Source: CAXRGH01 sp964230195 (lineage in GTDB: Bacteria; Pseudomonadota; Gammaproteobacteria; Enterobacterales; Alteromonadaceae). From it: DNA of 7,076 nt. Each line of letters opens with the position of its first letter. Within the stretch, counting starts at the first letter, position 1. The stretch covers positions 1 to 7,076 of the forward strand of contig CAXRGH010000229.1 in the NCBI GenBank assembly GCA_964230195.1. Reading direction: 5' to 3'. The notes under the pieces are model-generated. The model searched no databases, was not told where the DNA came from, and saw only the letters and a program-made list of their open reading frames with translations. The position numbers and the translations under genes are program-made. Shown piece after piece: positions 6,960 to 7,076 of the stretch.

Positions 6960-6989
6960 AATATATGGAAGTCATTCAGAGAATGACAA
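6960..6989 (-). promoter_or_regulatory. likely promoter of the three-gene envelope/kinase unit
   Basis: On the minus strand TTGTCA (6989-6984) and TATATT (6965-6960) each match the sigma-70 consensus at five of six positions and are 18 bases apart. The -35 box begins 7 bases beyond the tRNA 3' end. Transcription from near 6953 would give a leader of about 95 bases before the outer-membrane protein ATG. Read-through from the tRNA promoter is an alternative source of transcripts. Confidence 0.55.
6971..6987. promoter_or_regulatory. perfect 7-3-7 palindrome over the -35 box and spacer
   Basis: GTCATTC-AGA-GAATGAC is a perfect inverted repeat that covers part of the predicted -35 box and most of the spacer. 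As DNA it is well placed to be a regulator site. As RNA it could form a 7-bp, 3-base-loop hairpin 9 bases after the tRNA 3' end, but it has only three G-C pairs and no T-run follows, so it would be a poor terminator. Confidence 0.5.
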
Positions 6990-6996
6990 TAGATGA

Positions 6997-7073
6997 TGGC
7001 GGAGTGGACGGGACTCGAACCCGCGACCCCCGGCGTGACAGGCCGGTATTCTAACCAACTGAACTACCACTCC
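6997..7073 (-). tRNA. tRNA-Asp (anticodon GUC)
   Basis: A complete 77-base tRNA with encoded CCA (6999-6997). The acceptor stem GGAGTGG (7073-7067) pairs fully with CCACTCC (7007-7001); the discriminator is G (7000). The D arm starts TAGTTCAG, the anticodon arm is CCGGC-CTGTCAC-GCCGG with GTC at 7039-7037, and the T arm contains GGTTCGAGTCC. It matches E. coli tRNA-Asp nearly throughout, differing mainly by compensated stem changes. The 3' end points at the three-gene unit. The three bases to the right of it are too few to show whether it belongs to a tRNA cluster. Confidence 0.98.
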
Positions 7074-7076
7074 GCA

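Noticed and set aside
6997..7073. tRNA-Asp as an integration site for a genomic island
   Set aside because: No copy of the tRNA 3' end is seen elsewhere in the window and no integrase gene is present; the neighbouring genes look like ordinary chromosomal genes.

Overview
The window looks like chromosomal DNA from a gammaproteobacterium, most likely a marine or aquatic one. The evidence is moderate to low G+C by eye, a CCA-encoding tRNA-Asp very close to the E. coli form, a TetR-controlled RND efflux locus, and an outer-membrane barrel protein ending in Phe. The genus cannot be named from the sequence. No transposase, integrase, CRISPR array or phage gene is visible, and no stretch over 300 bases lacks a gene.

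Left half (1 to about 3590): a multidrug-type RND efflux locus. On the minus strand, a membrane-anchored periplasmic adaptor (1674-2831) is followed after one base by an RND inner-membrane permease (1672 down to the window edge, N-terminal 557 residues only). A TetR-family regulator (2940-3590, GTG start) is divergent from them. The 108-base space between holds a perfect 7-1-7 palindrome (2906-2920), the obvious candidate operator, next to a good minus-strand promoter. No outer-membrane channel gene is visible; it may lie beyond the left edge or be TolC encoded elsewhere.

Right half (3641 to 6858, minus strand): a compact three-gene unit transcribed away from the tRNA. It encodes an outer-membrane beta-barrel protein (5896-6858), a small exported periplasmic protein of unrecognised or FMN-binding-like family (5266-5886), and a membrane sensor histidine kinase (3641-5266). 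The genes are 9 bases apart and then overlap by one base (TAATG). This co-directional set spans outer membrane, periplasm and inner membrane. It suggests an envelope sensing module in which the first two products supply or shape the signal read by the kinase. No response regulator is in the window. The unit's likely promoter (TTGTCA, 18 bases, TATATT) starts only 7 bases beyond the tRNA 3' end and carries a perfect 7-3-7 palindrome over its -35 box and spacer.

Right edge: tRNA-Asp(GUC), minus strand, complete at 6997-7073. The two halves converge at a 50-base gap (3591-3640) with no convincing terminator.
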